This document shows, in pieces, positions 31,217-43,300 of a DNA stretch of 64,000 nt. The first letter of the stretch is position 1. Each line of letters begins with the position of its first letter. Both the position numbers and the translations under genes were made by a program. The stretch spans positions 1,736,001 to 1,800,000 of the forward strand of contig CM066302.1 of assembly GCA_033807695.1 (NCBI GenBank), given 5' to 3'. The notes below the pieces were generated by a model. The model worked only from the letters and a program-made list of their open reading frames with translations, did not search any database and had not been told where the DNA came from. This stretch comes from Daedaleopsis sinensis. Its lineage: Eukaryota > Basidiomycota > Agaricomycetes > Polyporales > Polyporaceae.

Positions 31217-34200
31217 GCTGTCACTGCTGCCTCTCACTGACCGTCTATCAGGTCCTCGCCGAGCCGTGTCCGTGAAAACCCACAATGTGTTCAGGGCCGC
31301 AGCCAGAGACACGCTTGAACTGTGGAGGAGTGCGAACGAGGGTGGGGATAGTAGTTGTCAGATCGGAGTTGGGATCGTGTAGGATGATGGTCTGTGAACC
31401 GTCGAAATTGTTCTTGACGATGCTGGTGGTCAGGATGTCGAAGGGACAGCCGAGCAATACATCGTACGCTGGAGAACGAAGGACATGGATCTATAGATAG
31501 ACGACGATGGAACTGAACCGAACCGGGATGTTGCGCACAAGGCCAAGTGAATAATCGACCTCACCATTTGCGCTCTGCATCTTCAGCTGGATCTGAGGGT
31601 CATACGCGAGACTGAGTGCGTGGCAGACTCCTTCCGACATGGAGATGATAGCGGAGCCGCTGTCCAGGATGCATGAGACTTGTGTGCAGTTGAGGAAGAC
31701 TCCAGCAATCGCTCGTATTGACACGGACTCCAGGGAGACACGGAGGGGAACAGGATCGTCGCCAGGAGGCAGGCTGCAGAGGTACTGTTTGTAAGGGTCT
31801 TGAATGACGAGCGCACCGGGTGGTGGTTGGGACTGAGTAGCTTGCTCGAAGGATATTGGCATCAACGACAAGGTGTCCGTGTGATCGATTGTGCTCGGGA
31901 TGTCGGGTTCGGAATCTGAGAAAGGGAGAGTGGTGTCGGTACCCTGCATCAGTAAAGGCTCCATCGCATTCGGTATTCTGCGCATCGTGCAAGTGTCACG
32001 TGTTGCTTGACGAACGTCCAGTGCAATGGCTAGTAGCTCCTCTTGACTGAGCAGGATCTGTGTGTCCATGCATCGCTTGAACACATTCTCTGCATGCCGG
32101 GTGTTGTAGACGGGTGCTTGAGAGCGATAAGCTGGGTCTTGCTTCCTCTGAGGAGCCGATGGACGTGGTGGTGGCGCTCCGAAGGTCCGCTGACTTGGCG
32201 GGACGTAAGTCGCATCACGGGCCGCCGCATATGGGTGCTCCGGAATAGCTTGCGCCGCCGGTTGAGTCGACGATGTGACGGCTGCAGCTGATGTCGAGGG
32301 TGCGACGGGATTAGCTAATAGCTACTGCGTTGCCCGTGCCCTCAGATGCTACCAGAGCTTGGCTTGGATGGGGAACCGCTGCCGGCTGCACGCTTGCAGC
32401 GGACACTTCGGAAATGCTTCCTTGCGTTGTCACAGCAGGAGCGGGTAGCATGGGGATGGTGGGAAGCTCGAGATGTTGGCCTCCACCATTAGATGGGTGA
32501 GCCTCGGTCACTGAACTTGCAGGACCTGCACTTGGCACTGGTGCCTCGGGAATCTCTTCGATTTGTGCTGTGGAAGGAGCGGTGTCAACAGATTCATGTG
32601 GAGGGTCACGGAACCGCACCGCGTGTCGATCAGCACGCTCTGCACGAGCTCGCAACTGATTTGCGGCTTCCTGGGTAATCCTCAGCCGCTGCTCCCGCTG
32701 ACGCTCCAATGCGTACAACTCCTGCCGTAGGCTGTCAATCCGCTGGTCGTAGTCCAAGTTGTGGATCAGACCACCTGTGAATGTCGGCGCGGGGGGACGT
32801 GGATGTTGCTCAGCCGGGAGTGGGGTCGAGATCGCAACAGTCTGCGTGTTGATCAGTTCGAAGAACAGCTGTTGCGCCGCTCCTGTCGGTCTTGCTTCCG
32901 GATACAGCCGGTAGTACTCTTGCACTCGATCGCGAAGAGTCTTGCCCTGAATCGCAGCCGGTACGAAGTTCCCGGACGGCAGCACGACCTGTAACAACTT
33001 GTTCCGCTTGATGAGGCCAGTGGTGACGTCTACATCTACTTGTGGGCAACGATGTATCGCGTGAGTTGGATCTCCGCAATAGATGCACGTCCTCGGCAGT
33101 GCCGCCGCTGCCGTGGACGTCGAAACTGTCGTCGTAGTCATCGTGTTCATATGCGGGGGAAGCTGGTGTCCTGCTGGTCCAATGACGGTCGCAGCACCGC
33201 TTGTTGAGCCATTTGAGCACCGACTTGCAGTTGGAACTGCACGAAGGCCGTGGTCATTGCCTTGAGGGCTTCAGTGACTTCCGCTAGCTCAGATTTGACA
33301 ACTGTGGGAGCCGAAGGTGTCAGCAAACTGTGTGGGGAGTCTACCGCCTTCGGACTCCTCATAACGCACCCTGAATGCGGGTGAAATTGCTGCCCAGGAA
33401 GGCATCCAGATGAGGCTGGCGCTGGGGGAACACCAAAACGGTGGTGAGTAAAAGAGGAAGGAATTGAAGCCTCGAGAATATGCTTAGTTGCCTCAGTAAC
33501 TTGGGTTATCGAGTACTGCTGTCGAGGTGCAAGCACTTGAGGGTACGTGATCCTCAGTTGCTCGAGTACCTGCGTACGAAGGCTTTCTTGCAAGCCTTGT
33601 AGGAACATATAGTCCCTGTCATCTTGTCGAAGGTTGCCACCTTGCGTCAGGAATGTTGCTATGTCGCGGAACTTGCGGCTATAGTCGTTGAACTCCTTGA
33701 CGGAGTGAATCCCTGTGCGGGCGGTCATGCCAACAAGCATGTCAAGTTCTTGAAGCGAATAGAGCATATGCCCTCCATTGTCGATGTATTCAGCGAGGAT
33801 GACGTTCTTGAGATCCTTGTAGGACTTCATGGGATCGGAAAACTCCGGGTAGCTGCGCCAAATATTCTTCTCGGAATCCGGAGCCAGGCGGACGGTGTGC
33901 TGTTTCTTTTCGCGCGAACTGTTGACGCCTGCTCGCTGGAAACAGTACTCGAGGTCCTCAAATAACCCAAGGATACTGCGGATGTTGGTGTTGGGGTCGA
34001 AGGTGGGCGCCCCAGGACCACCGTGTGCCGGCATGTGGTAAGTATTGGCTGCCATGCTGTTGAGTTGTTCTTGAAATTGACAGATAGCGGCACCAAGTAG
34101 AGGTCGGAAGGAAGGTAAGTCTGTGCCTAGAAAGTTGAGCGGAAGGTCGGCCCAGTACTCGGGCGGAACGTCGAAGTTGTCGGGTAGGGAGGGTAGAGTG

Positions 34201-34500
34201 GATGAGCGAGTCGATGAATGAGAGGCGGATTGGGTAGGAGTTGACTGAGGATTAGAAGGTGTAGGGGAGAGACCGTATGACAGGGGAGGCAGACCAAAGT
34301 CGGAGAAGTCGAACTCGAAGTCGGGTAACGAGTTGTGCGCAGCGAGGGGAGATGGGATGGATTTGAAGATCTCGGAGTTGTCGGTATCATCGAGAAGGGT
34401 AGCAGCGAAGGCCGAACGGAAGTCTTTGCGCTCTAGTTCGCGCTGTTGAGATTGGCGGGTTGCACGGGGTGTGTTGATGGGTATAGAGCACGGCCAAGCG
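31217..34500 (-). pseudogene. Ty3/gypsy retrotransposon gag-protease block
   Basis: Reading leftward from about 34500: a Gag N-terminus (PEYWADLPLNFLG, FQEQLNS), the capsid-like part MAANTYHMPAHGGPGAPTFD, IRSILGLFEDLEYCFQRAGV, KNVILAEYIDNG and KEFNDYSRKFRDIATFL, a zinc knuckle CIYCGDPTHAIHRC (CX2CX4HX4C), then a retropepsin with CILDSGSAIISM and the downstream HVLRSPAYDVLLGCPFDIL. One base is missing in a C run at 33154-33158 between Gag and the knuckle. One base is extra near 32312. TAG at 31491-31493 falls inside the protease flap-to-core region where glutamine is expected. Reverse transcriptase, RNase H and integrase are absent because the element is cut at 31216 by the MITE. Confidence 0.85.
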
Positions 34501-36256
34501 GTTGGATAGGAGTGGGATGAGGTTGTGTAAGATTAGGGAGTAATGATGTGATAAAAAGAGGAAATGAAAGGGCTCGCCAGGTGTAGAGACACGGTCTTAG
34601 CAGTAGACCCTCGTGGTGGGCTTCAAAATGACAGACCTAAAGTGCGTGTGCGTGCGGGTGCAGGTCGAAGGTGCGAGGTCCGGCCTGTGCGTGCATGAGG
34701 GGAGCAGGTAGTGGGGGTGAGTGAGGGGTGTAGAGAAAGTGTGAGGTGGAAGGAGAGGAAGGGAGGCCGCGTCGAGTCGTATATTGTGTGCCTTTGAGGT
34801 AGAGTCACGTCGGGTTGCGTTGGAAGTCGCATCGGAGGTCGAGAGATTAGAAGTGAAGATCACGTCGAGGTCGTCGGACTGAAGTCGAGAGGGGGAGAGA
34901 AACTTGTGTATTCTGTGTGTAGGTAGGTCAATATATCGTATGTTGAGAGCCGAAATCGTCTAACTAGGTCCACTGGGAAAGAGCTGGAAGGGATACAGAA
35001 TAGGTCTGCGCCACTCCGGCGCTCGATAGCCGACAAACTCGTCATGATCACGGGGGCGCGTAGCCACGCAAGCACGACGAAGAAGTATAGTACTTGTACC
35101 GTATTTACGCTGCTTGGTATCGCAATATTTTATTGTCCTAAAGTATAATATAAGTGTCAGATGAGTCTAGCAGGAAGTGGTAGTCAGAAGCGTAGAGAAG
35201 CATGTGGAGGGGAGGGATAGAGTGTCAGGCCCAGCGGCTAATGGCAGGTACTTGATCGCAAAGGCAAGGTCTCGCTGCCGTCGACGATGAGGCAGCTCGA
35301 GGTGACGGTCGCCGGGAGCTCGTATTGTATTGCACGTTAGAACCGGTGCGAATGGATGTGTGGAGGTCGTACTACCCGCGCAGAGGGGCGCGGTGCACAT
35401 CTCCGTTAATGGCCGTTAATGGCTGTTAAGGCATTTGCCAAAGTACTGATGGCCAGTGCCGCGCCATTCCACCGTTGATTCAGAAACTACCAGGAACTGT
35501 CAGGTAACGGTATGGATTGCTGGTCAAGCCTACGTGCATATGTATGTCTGGAGGTTTTTTAAGTCAACCCACACGCAGGCCGAAGGGGACAAGAAGAGGT
35601 GTTAAGGGGTGTCAAGGGTCGGATGCCAATGTCACGTGAGGGACCCCCGACATTACTCAAAACAGACCTGAGGAGGAGGAGGGATTGAATTTAAGCGCAC
35701 ACCATGTCTACAAGCCCCTAGTCTACCGTACAGAACACAGCAGACTTCAACGTGATGTACACTACCGAACCCTACTTAAATAGACTGCCTCTGAACAAAA
35801 CCCTCCCTGCTGTAGTGCATTCTGTGATAGCAGTTGAACCACGTGTTCGAGCATGAAACCTTTGGCTCGTCACCCATGCAAGCACCGTGAGGTGGAGCAG
35901 GAGCAACTTCGACCGCACGTTGGCGTATCGAGTGCCATACCACGGATTAAAACCCAGAGGATAAAAAATATTTTCTTCTTTTTATGGAAAAAAACCTCCG
36001 GGAGTCTAACCAGGTACTCCTGTACCGGCTGACGACACTCATCCGGGCCCAAGGGTCATGAAAGAGACATGGAATCCAATAGTACCAGGGAGGACTAGAA
36101 GCAAGGATGCTCTCGGGTAGCACTATCCTGTAGGTGCCCGTGGTCCCAACGCGGGGCGTGTTAAAGAAACAGATGGATAAGGGAGGTACTGGCGGGAGCA
36201 AGCAAATGCTATGTACACGTCACGTCGCGAGCTCTCGGAGTGCAGTTGCCACGTAG
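34501..36256. other. Possible 5' LTR/leader of the gypsy element and non-coding DNA
   Basis: No gene is supported. On the minus strand the segment near 35100-34870, with ttatattatacttt as a possible TATA region, would be in the right place for a 5' LTR and leader upstream of Gag, but with no second LTR in the window this cannot be tested. At 35405-35430 the unit gttaatggc occurs in near-tandem copies. The rest looks like decayed intergenic DNA. Confidence 0.25.
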
Positions 36257-36715
36257 TCAAGGGACGGTGTAGGTATCGAAATCGTCCTGAGAGTGGAGGT
36301 ACAATGGCTGGACTGTAGCACAGTACTCGAACGTTTTCAGCACGAACTTGGCAGTAACCTCCATAAGGGCCTCGGTATGTATCAGCAGTGCGAGGAACGA
36401 CCCTTGTAGGTGCCCGTTGTTTCCAAATCGCGGGTATGCGAGGCGTACCGCATTGCTAAGTGCATTACGAAGAGCGAGAGGTCGGAGGCAGCATATACGT
36501 AGGAGACTGTCTCCTAAGTTCATAGCTTCGTTACGCGTTGTCTCTCGCACCCATTTACCTCCAGTCGCCTTCGCAGGTAGTCTATCCTCAATGTGAGGCC
36601 TCTGCGGGTGGTGCGCGAATAGCATTCGGTAGTGGGTAGGGTGGACGAGTACGTCTGAGGGGTCGAGGGGAGAAATACTGGCATCCTGCCGAAAAACGTC
36701 GCTGTTCACATCCAT
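36257..36715 (-). other. Doubtful 152-codon open frame in a repetitive stretch
   Basis: The frame (MDVNSDVFRQDASISPLDPS ... VLKTFEYCATVQPLYLHSQ) has no recognised motif. Parts of it are repeated in diverged form nearby: 36545-36605 resembles 36865-36935 (both have cctccagtcgcc/cctccaatcgcc and gaggcctct), and 36405-36435 resembles 36130-36160 (both have gtaggtgcccgt). It is more likely a piece of a decayed repeat family than a gene. Confidence 0.2.
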
Positions 36716-37264
36716 CCACCCCAGTACTGGCCGCTGAACGCTTCCGTCCTCAACATGTGAGAGCTCGACGGATTTAAAGCGAAAGTTTTCGGAATGGAAC
36801 GGCGTGTAGGGCGAAGTTTTTGACCTCTCGAAGGGCTTAGCGCCGTCATCCGCCGTGTCTCGCAGGCATCCACCCCGTTATCCACCTCCAATCGCCTCCG
36901 TAGGTGGCATATCCTCGATACGAGGCCTCTACGGACGGTTTGCGATGGATGGGGAGGGAATATGGGCTATGGGGTTACTACTGGTCTCGTAGGAGGCGGT
37001 ACTCGTTCGAGTCCAGGAATATGACCGTATTATCAGGGGTCCTGTGGAGGGGTATTTGTTGAATCCCGATCGCATTACCGATAATATATATACTCAAGCA
37101 TGAAGACAGATACTATTATGTGGAAGCAAGATTCGGGGCGGGGTAAAAGATAGGAGGGAGGAGAGATCCAGCAGAGACACCATACATACTACACACAAAC
37201 ACGATAACCCAACGAGACGGGGACGAGGCCGCCGGTGAACTTCTATGCGGGGAAAAAGACGGGC

Positions 37265-39111
37265 CTACTCGTCCAAGCACCAGATCTCCAGCCGTCCTTC
37301 CGGCCGGCCCTTCGCGTGGTGTCGCGCGGTCTCGATCGCGAGCTCGTAGTCCATCTCGTCCCTGAGCGTGACCTTCCCGCCGTCCTCGTCCTTGAACTTC
37401 ATGCCCAGCCCGCCGGGGACGACGCCGAACTTGCGCGTCACCATGTCCATGAACTCCTCGAACGGCGTCTCGGGCAGCAGCGCCATCCCGCGCACCTCCT
37501 CGCGGTAGTAGAGCTTCACGCGGATCTTGACCATCTCGAATATGTCCTCGTACTCGCCGCTGACGTAGCCCTCTTCCTCCTCCTCGTAGCCGCCGTAGAA
37601 GCTGCTGCCCGCCCGGGACGCGGATCGGCTCGCGGTACCGCGGCGAGTGAGCTTCCTCCGGACGCTACCGCCGCCGCCGCCGAGGCTGCCGCCGAAGCTG
37701 CTTGGAGGCGCGCTCGGGCGGCCACCACGGCCGACGCCCTTGGCCCAGTTCGCGACGCGGCCTTCGGCGCTCGGGACAGGGGGAACGACGGGCACATCTG
37801 CGGCAGCATCGCCGGTGTAGCCGTCGAGGTAGTCATCGTAGAACTCGGTCATGCGCGCACCGGCGCTTTGCTGAGAGGGGCCGGGGGCATTGGGACCGGT
37901 GGGCGAACTACCCTTGCGGATAGAGAGGCCGCGAGTGGGGCCATTGAGGCCGAGCGGCGGGGGCGCGCCGCGTCCTGCGCCACTGCCGACGGCGGAAGCA
38001 CTGCGAGCGAGCGACGGACCGGAGGGGCCGGTGGGGGACATCTTGGGTGGGGTAGCGGGGGCGGGGGCGCCACCAGCCGCACGAATACGCTCACGAGCAT
38101 CTGCGGGCACATTGATCGTCGTCTTTGCACGCTGGAGGCCGGGGGAGGGCTTGGGGTCGTCACCATTAGCGGGTTCTGTAGATAGTTGTGTGAGTTTATC
38201 AAACCGTTTATCAAACCACCGTGGAACATACTGGGAACGTTGAGAGACGGTGCTGCGACAGTCGCAGCACGGGAAAGACCGGACGTCGGACCATCGTCAA
38301 TAAAGACGTTTGTGGGCGTTATACCCTGCTTGAGGCGGGCGACGCCAGTAAACTCGGTGAAGAGATCGTTGGTGGACTCTGCGGCGACGAGCCTTGCCTT
38401 CCCAAGGAAGTCGCGGGTCTTGGAGTTGTCGAGCTTCTTCTGGGCGGGACGGTAAAGGACGCCGACGGGCTAGAGGGACAATGGGGGTTAGGATAATTCG
38501 CATGAAGGTAGACTCGGGCGTACAATAGAGAATACGGTATAGCCCTCGCCGCGATCCTGGATGGCATCATCGATGACGCCGTGCTCTTCCGTGGACTTCT
38601 CGCGACGGGCGTCCTCCATGTCAGCGATACCCTCCTGCATGTTGCCCATGTAAATCTGAGTGAGACCGCGGTTGAAGAGGACCTCTGCGGAGTATAGCTT
38701 GAACTTGAGGCCGAGCTGCTCGTAGTTGATGAACTGGTTTCCGCGGAGATAGAGGAGAGCGGAAGAGAAGTCGTTGTAGGCAGCATCGTAGCGGGTGAGG
38801 AGGAAGTTGGAGACGCCGCATTGGAAGTAGCTGTGGGGTGAGGACGATAGGGCTCAGAGGGGGCTAGTTGGGAGGAGAAGAAGGGCGAGGACTTACGCCA
38901 CGGCTAGATACTGATCGAGCTCTGTTGCCCCGGTGAACTGCTCGACAGCGGCTTCGTGCTCACCGAGGGTGGCATAGATGAGGCCGATGTTGGTGAGGAT
39001 CTTGGAGGAGTCGGCGATCTGGGAGAAGAGCTCGAGGGACTTTTCAAAGTCCTCTGCGTCGTATGCCTGGAGAGCGGCAGCCCATGTCTCGAGTTCTGCC
39101 TTGAGGGACAT
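37265..39111 (-). CDS. noxR: NoxR, p67phox-like activator of fungal NADPH oxidases
   Basis: Four exons (38897-39111, 38524-38830, 38232-38469, 37265-38175) sum to 1671 bases, 557 codons, giving 556 residues. The N-terminal 180 residues are TPR helices (LETWAAALQAYDAEDFEKSL, LTNIGLIYATLGEHEAAVEQ, YDAAYNDFSSALLYLRGN), followed by an activation-domain-like segment (YRPAQKKLDNSKTRDFLGKA). A long proline/serine/glycine-rich linker (SPTGPSGPSLARSAS) and an acidic stretch (YEEEEEGYVSGEYEDIFEM) follow, and the C-terminus is a PB1 domain (about 468-556, MVKIRVKLYYREEV, with the acidic OPCA-like KFKDEDGGKVTLRDEMDYEL). NoxR binds Rac and activates NoxA/NoxB at the membrane; fungal NoxR has no SH3 domains, as here. 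Length and order fit the family. Start chosen as the ATG that opens the first TPR helix. Confidence 0.93.
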
Positions 39112-40327
39112 GGCGGATGTGGATCAAGCGGCGAGTGGGGTAAGCGACGGTGTGGGCGAATATCGGCGAAAGACAGGTGGAGGTCGTGGAGGTCGTAAGA
39201 GGAGGCGTGCCGGACGCAGGAGACGAAGGAGAGGCTGAAAGGAGGGAGAGGGGGGACAAGGGCGACAACCGGTCGGTGCGAACGTGAACGAGAAATGAGA
39301 ACGAGCGGAGGCAGGCGGAGGCTCATACAAGAGCACCCAGCCACGACCAGATCCGCCCAGGCGCCCGTCCATCAGCCAATCAGGATCCCGGTTGCCATCC
39401 CGACCAGGCCACGGCGCCGACGTCACCTCCCGTCCTCCTCCTCCGCCCCGGCTACCGACCCTCCTCCGTACCGGATCGCATTCGAACATCTCTCCTCGAC
39501 GCGCGCGGCGACGAGCGAGCCCCCCCGAGCCCCCACCGCGCAAGTCCAGGCAGGCCGAGGGCGCGCGGTCGACGCAGCTTGGCACTGATGGCAGCTGCGC
39601 ATCATCCCCGTCCGCCCGCGCGCACAACATGCATTTACCAACTGCACCGCTCCTCTCATCCTGCTCAGCACCGCCTGTCCCTCTCACGCGCCCCGTCCAC
39701 TCTCACCCTATCGGCGTATCCACACTATATCTACCTCGTCCTTCTCGACCGTCTCCACTTCTCACATGCCCGCGATACTGAGGTTGTTCCCCGCTGTCTC
39801 CGAAAGTCGTCCAGGCACACTTCCCGACTCTCCGCGTTTCCAAATCCGTGTCGTCTGTCGTGATTGATCCGCGCAAGTCCGCCCATGCCGTTCACCTCTC
39901 GGCATCGACTGACATCCCGCCAAGCCTCGAACCTCTGAGCTACTCAACGCCTCCATTTAACCACCGCCTCCGTCCGTCGCCACCTGCTCATGCTCTCTGA
40001 CCATCACAGAGGACAGCTTCGGTTTCTCGCACATCATCCATCACTCCCCATCACCTCCTCCCGCCTACTATCACTCCTGGCAAAAATAGTCCCGACTCAC
40101 GCCGCCCGGCTCTCCCACTGTGCCCGCCACTCTGCTCAAAGCACAGTTCCGTTGCCATACTTGCAGCACGTAAAATTACCAATCCTGCTCTCACACTACC
40201 CCCGTCCTCTTCACCGCAGCACCGAAAACAAAACGACAGTGCATAATAAAATGATCATGATAATTCTACAATGCATGAGTTCCCCGTCCCCGAGTGCGAC
40301 GTGACCGAACAGACAGAAAGAGTCCCT
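39112..40327. other. noxR promoter side and intergenic DNA
   Basis: About 1.2 kb, pyrimidine-rich on the plus strand, between the 5' end of noxR and the 3' end of the BRCT gene. Open frames on both strands are proline/serine/arginine-rich and overlap each other, as chance frames in biased DNA do; I support no gene. Confidence 0.5.
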
Positions 40328-43300
40328 TCACTTGCCCAGCAACATGCTCTTCCGTCGCCTCGCCCGTTCCAATGGCGGCAACGACATCTCCTCGTCGTCC
40401 ACGACTGCGCTTCCTCCGTCCCCAGCCCCAGACGCTGCCGCGCCCATCTGCATACTGCTGTCCCCGTCGTCGTCCACTGCCATCGCTATACCCACCGACA
40501 CGTTCACGTCCCGGCACAAATCCCACCGACGGCGGACATGGACAGAAGCATACAGAACAGACATCCGTCAGTAACCCTTCTGCACGCCACCCGCCCAGAG
40601 GACGGGCTGCAAAGTAGGACCGACTGTACTCACGCGACGAGGTCCCGTTCCCACTGCCGTGTCTCAGCATGCTGCTAAAAGATGTCAAACGACTGTCCAG
40701 GCGTGACGACTCTGACGACGTGGGCGATGTCGCAATCTTGCGCGCGACCGGAGAGACGTGCTTTGGGAGCATCGACTTGCGCCTCTGAAGTGGGTGACGA
40801 TTTAGCACCAATAGAGTTGGTTACGATCAGCGTGCACATACCTTGTTCACGCCAGCGACATTGGCGTTAGCGAGATTGACTAGGAAGCGCTCCTCGTCCA
40901 CCTTCGTGCGCTGTTCGACGCACTCGACCACCCACGCGATGCCTACCACGAGCGGTTTCGGATCGTTAAGCAGCCTGCAAAGAGCGTGTGAGACAAAAGC
41001 CGTCGAGCAGTCCAATGAGTGACGCGCCTGTATCGTGTCAAGGTGCTCATCAGCCCATTCTTGAATACGACATGCGTGCACCTCGACCCAACCCGGTTCG
41101 CGATCTGCGCGAGTCGATCAGAGACCAGCGAGATCGTCGGACGCGATGAGATACGCACCTTTGCGCCCATATCCCTCAACATCTCCACGAACAACGACCC
41201 CGCGTCGTCTCCCTCATCCGTCTTCACGTCCACGAAAATCCTGCAGCTGCTCAGCACCGCAAGCGCACTCGGGCTCTGCTCCACCTCCGCCTTCTCCTTC
41301 CCCTTCCCCTTGCCGTCCGCGCTCCCATTCGCGTTCGCAGCCGCCGTCCGCAAGGACCGCTCCTTGTACGCGTTCGGCGGCGTCGACAGCGCCCCCGTCG
41401 CGAGCCGCGTGTTGTGGGCGCGGGCGACCGGTGGGGCGGCCGCCTCCTTCTCCTTCTCCTCGCCCGCCTCGCCGTCCGGCCCGTCTTCCTGCGAATCCGA
41501 GCCCGCAGGGAACGTACTGCTCACCGCCCGTGCTTTGCCCTTCGCATCTTTCCCTGCGCCCAGCGCGACAGGTGTCGACGGGAGAGGAATCGCAGAAAGG
41601 CTTCGAGAGAGCAGATGGCTGGCCATGCTCGCGCGTCGGCTGGCGTTCCGCCTGGCCTCCTTCTCCTTGACCAGCGCCAGCGCCTTCGCCTGATCCTCCG
41701 CCTCGTCGACCTTTGGGGGACCAGCTTCAGACGACGACACATCGGCGATGCTGTCACCGTGTTCCAGGTCCGAATCGTCGTCGGACGCATGTCCAAGGTC
41801 GCGCAGCACGTCCTTGCTGGCATTCTTGAGCCATGCGCTGATCTTGTCCTTCGTCGTTGCTTCTCCCGCCGGACCCTCTGGCTCGTCGGTGAACACGCCT
41901 GCCATGACCGCGTCCGCACCTACGATCTCATCCAGCTCCCCCACGTCCGTGTCCATTCCCACACCGCGCGTCCCGCCTCCCTTCACTGGGCTTCCAATAA
42001 CGACAGGCAGCGAACTCGCCTTGCTTACCCGCTGCGTGACTCGCCCAAATCCGTGACCAAACCGCGGCCGCACGCTATTCAGGCCACCCCTCCTCGAAAC
42101 CGTGGTCTTCGTGATCGTCGTAGTCGCGGTGTTCGCGGTGCTGCTTCCCGATGCCAAGTTCGGCAAGCCAAATACAGGTTTGTTCAATGTGCTCGGCCGG
42201 GACGCATTCGGTGCCTGTGGTAGGACCTTCTGACGCAGCGTCTCGCTATCCTTAGCCGGCGTTCGTGCTGGGGTAGACGGCCCCGCCGCACTGGCTGCTG
42301 CGGCAGTAGCTGCTGCACGTAACCGAGTGGTCCTTGTCCCTGGGATAGCGGGTGGAAGCATGAGCTTCATCTGTTTGAGCTTTTTCTGTCCAGGTCCCGG
42401 AATTGTGCTCGAACCAGCGGTAGGGACCGCTATCTTGCTCGCGGGCTTGATCGCGCCTGAAGTTTTTGACGTGGCGGGAATAGCGCTAGTTGACATTGAC
42501 GAACCCGGTCTTACCACAGCTTTGCCTGTTCCCTTGGAACCCCCACTGGGAACAACCATACCTGCATCGCTGGAGAATGATCCATCTCCGTCGGAAACAT
42601 TGGAAGCGGAGCGATGGAAACCCATACTAGTGTTCGGTCTCTCAGGCGGACGTGCGTTGAGTTTGTCGAGGGCTTGGGTGAGGGTGGACAGGCTCGAATT
42701 GAGCTGTACAGTCGGAGCACCGTGAGGTACAAGAGGCTGGGGTAGTGGAAAAGTTGAGTCTCGTGGTGAGTCCGGAAGCTGCGCACTCGGCTCCCCGGCG
42801 AAGGGATCATTCTTCAACGATACATCTGTAGGCTGAGCTTCCTCAGTGTCGGATTCCAAAGACGATAGCTCGGAAAGCGGCTCTTCAGGCATAGACTCAG
42901 AAGGAGGCATCGAAGAATCCTCCAGCGAGGGACCCCTTTGCGGTAGCAGAGCATCAGTTGATTCATGTTGGTCGGGCAGTGATTGATCATGTACGACCGA
43001 GATTGCATGTTGTTCGGAATGGGAGGGTTGCGGTGATTGATCTTCGACAATGGGCTCCGATATTGAGTCCTGGACATGTTCTTGCGGTGCGTTCGCGACA
43101 TTGGTGGACTCGGAAGATATACTCACGACGTCCGGTGGAGGTGTCTTGAGCCGTGGGCGTGTCAGCCCTTGTGAAGGCTGAGACTTTCCTCGGAACAGTG
43201 ATTGTGGAGGCTGCGACCTAGCCCGTGTCAGAGGACGGGATGGAGTCTTTGCTCGAGGAGCTTGGTGTGGAAGGGGCTGGGACGGAGGGGCTCGGGCTCT

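Noticed and set aside
36990..37020. ttcgagtcc as a possible tRNA T-arm
   Set aside because: The flanking bases do not form a T stem and no D-arm, anticodon arm or acceptor pairing is present; no tRNA was found anywhere in the window.
37235..38185. 316-codon open frame on the plus strand over noxR
   Set aside because: It is antisense to the GC-rich last exon of noxR, which has a clear PB1 domain; the plus-strand product is an Ala/Gly/Arg-rich shadow.
39124..39687. 187-codon minus-strand frame upstream of noxR
   Set aside because: Overlaps plus-strand frames of similar length in a GC-rich promoter region and has no motif or conserved start.
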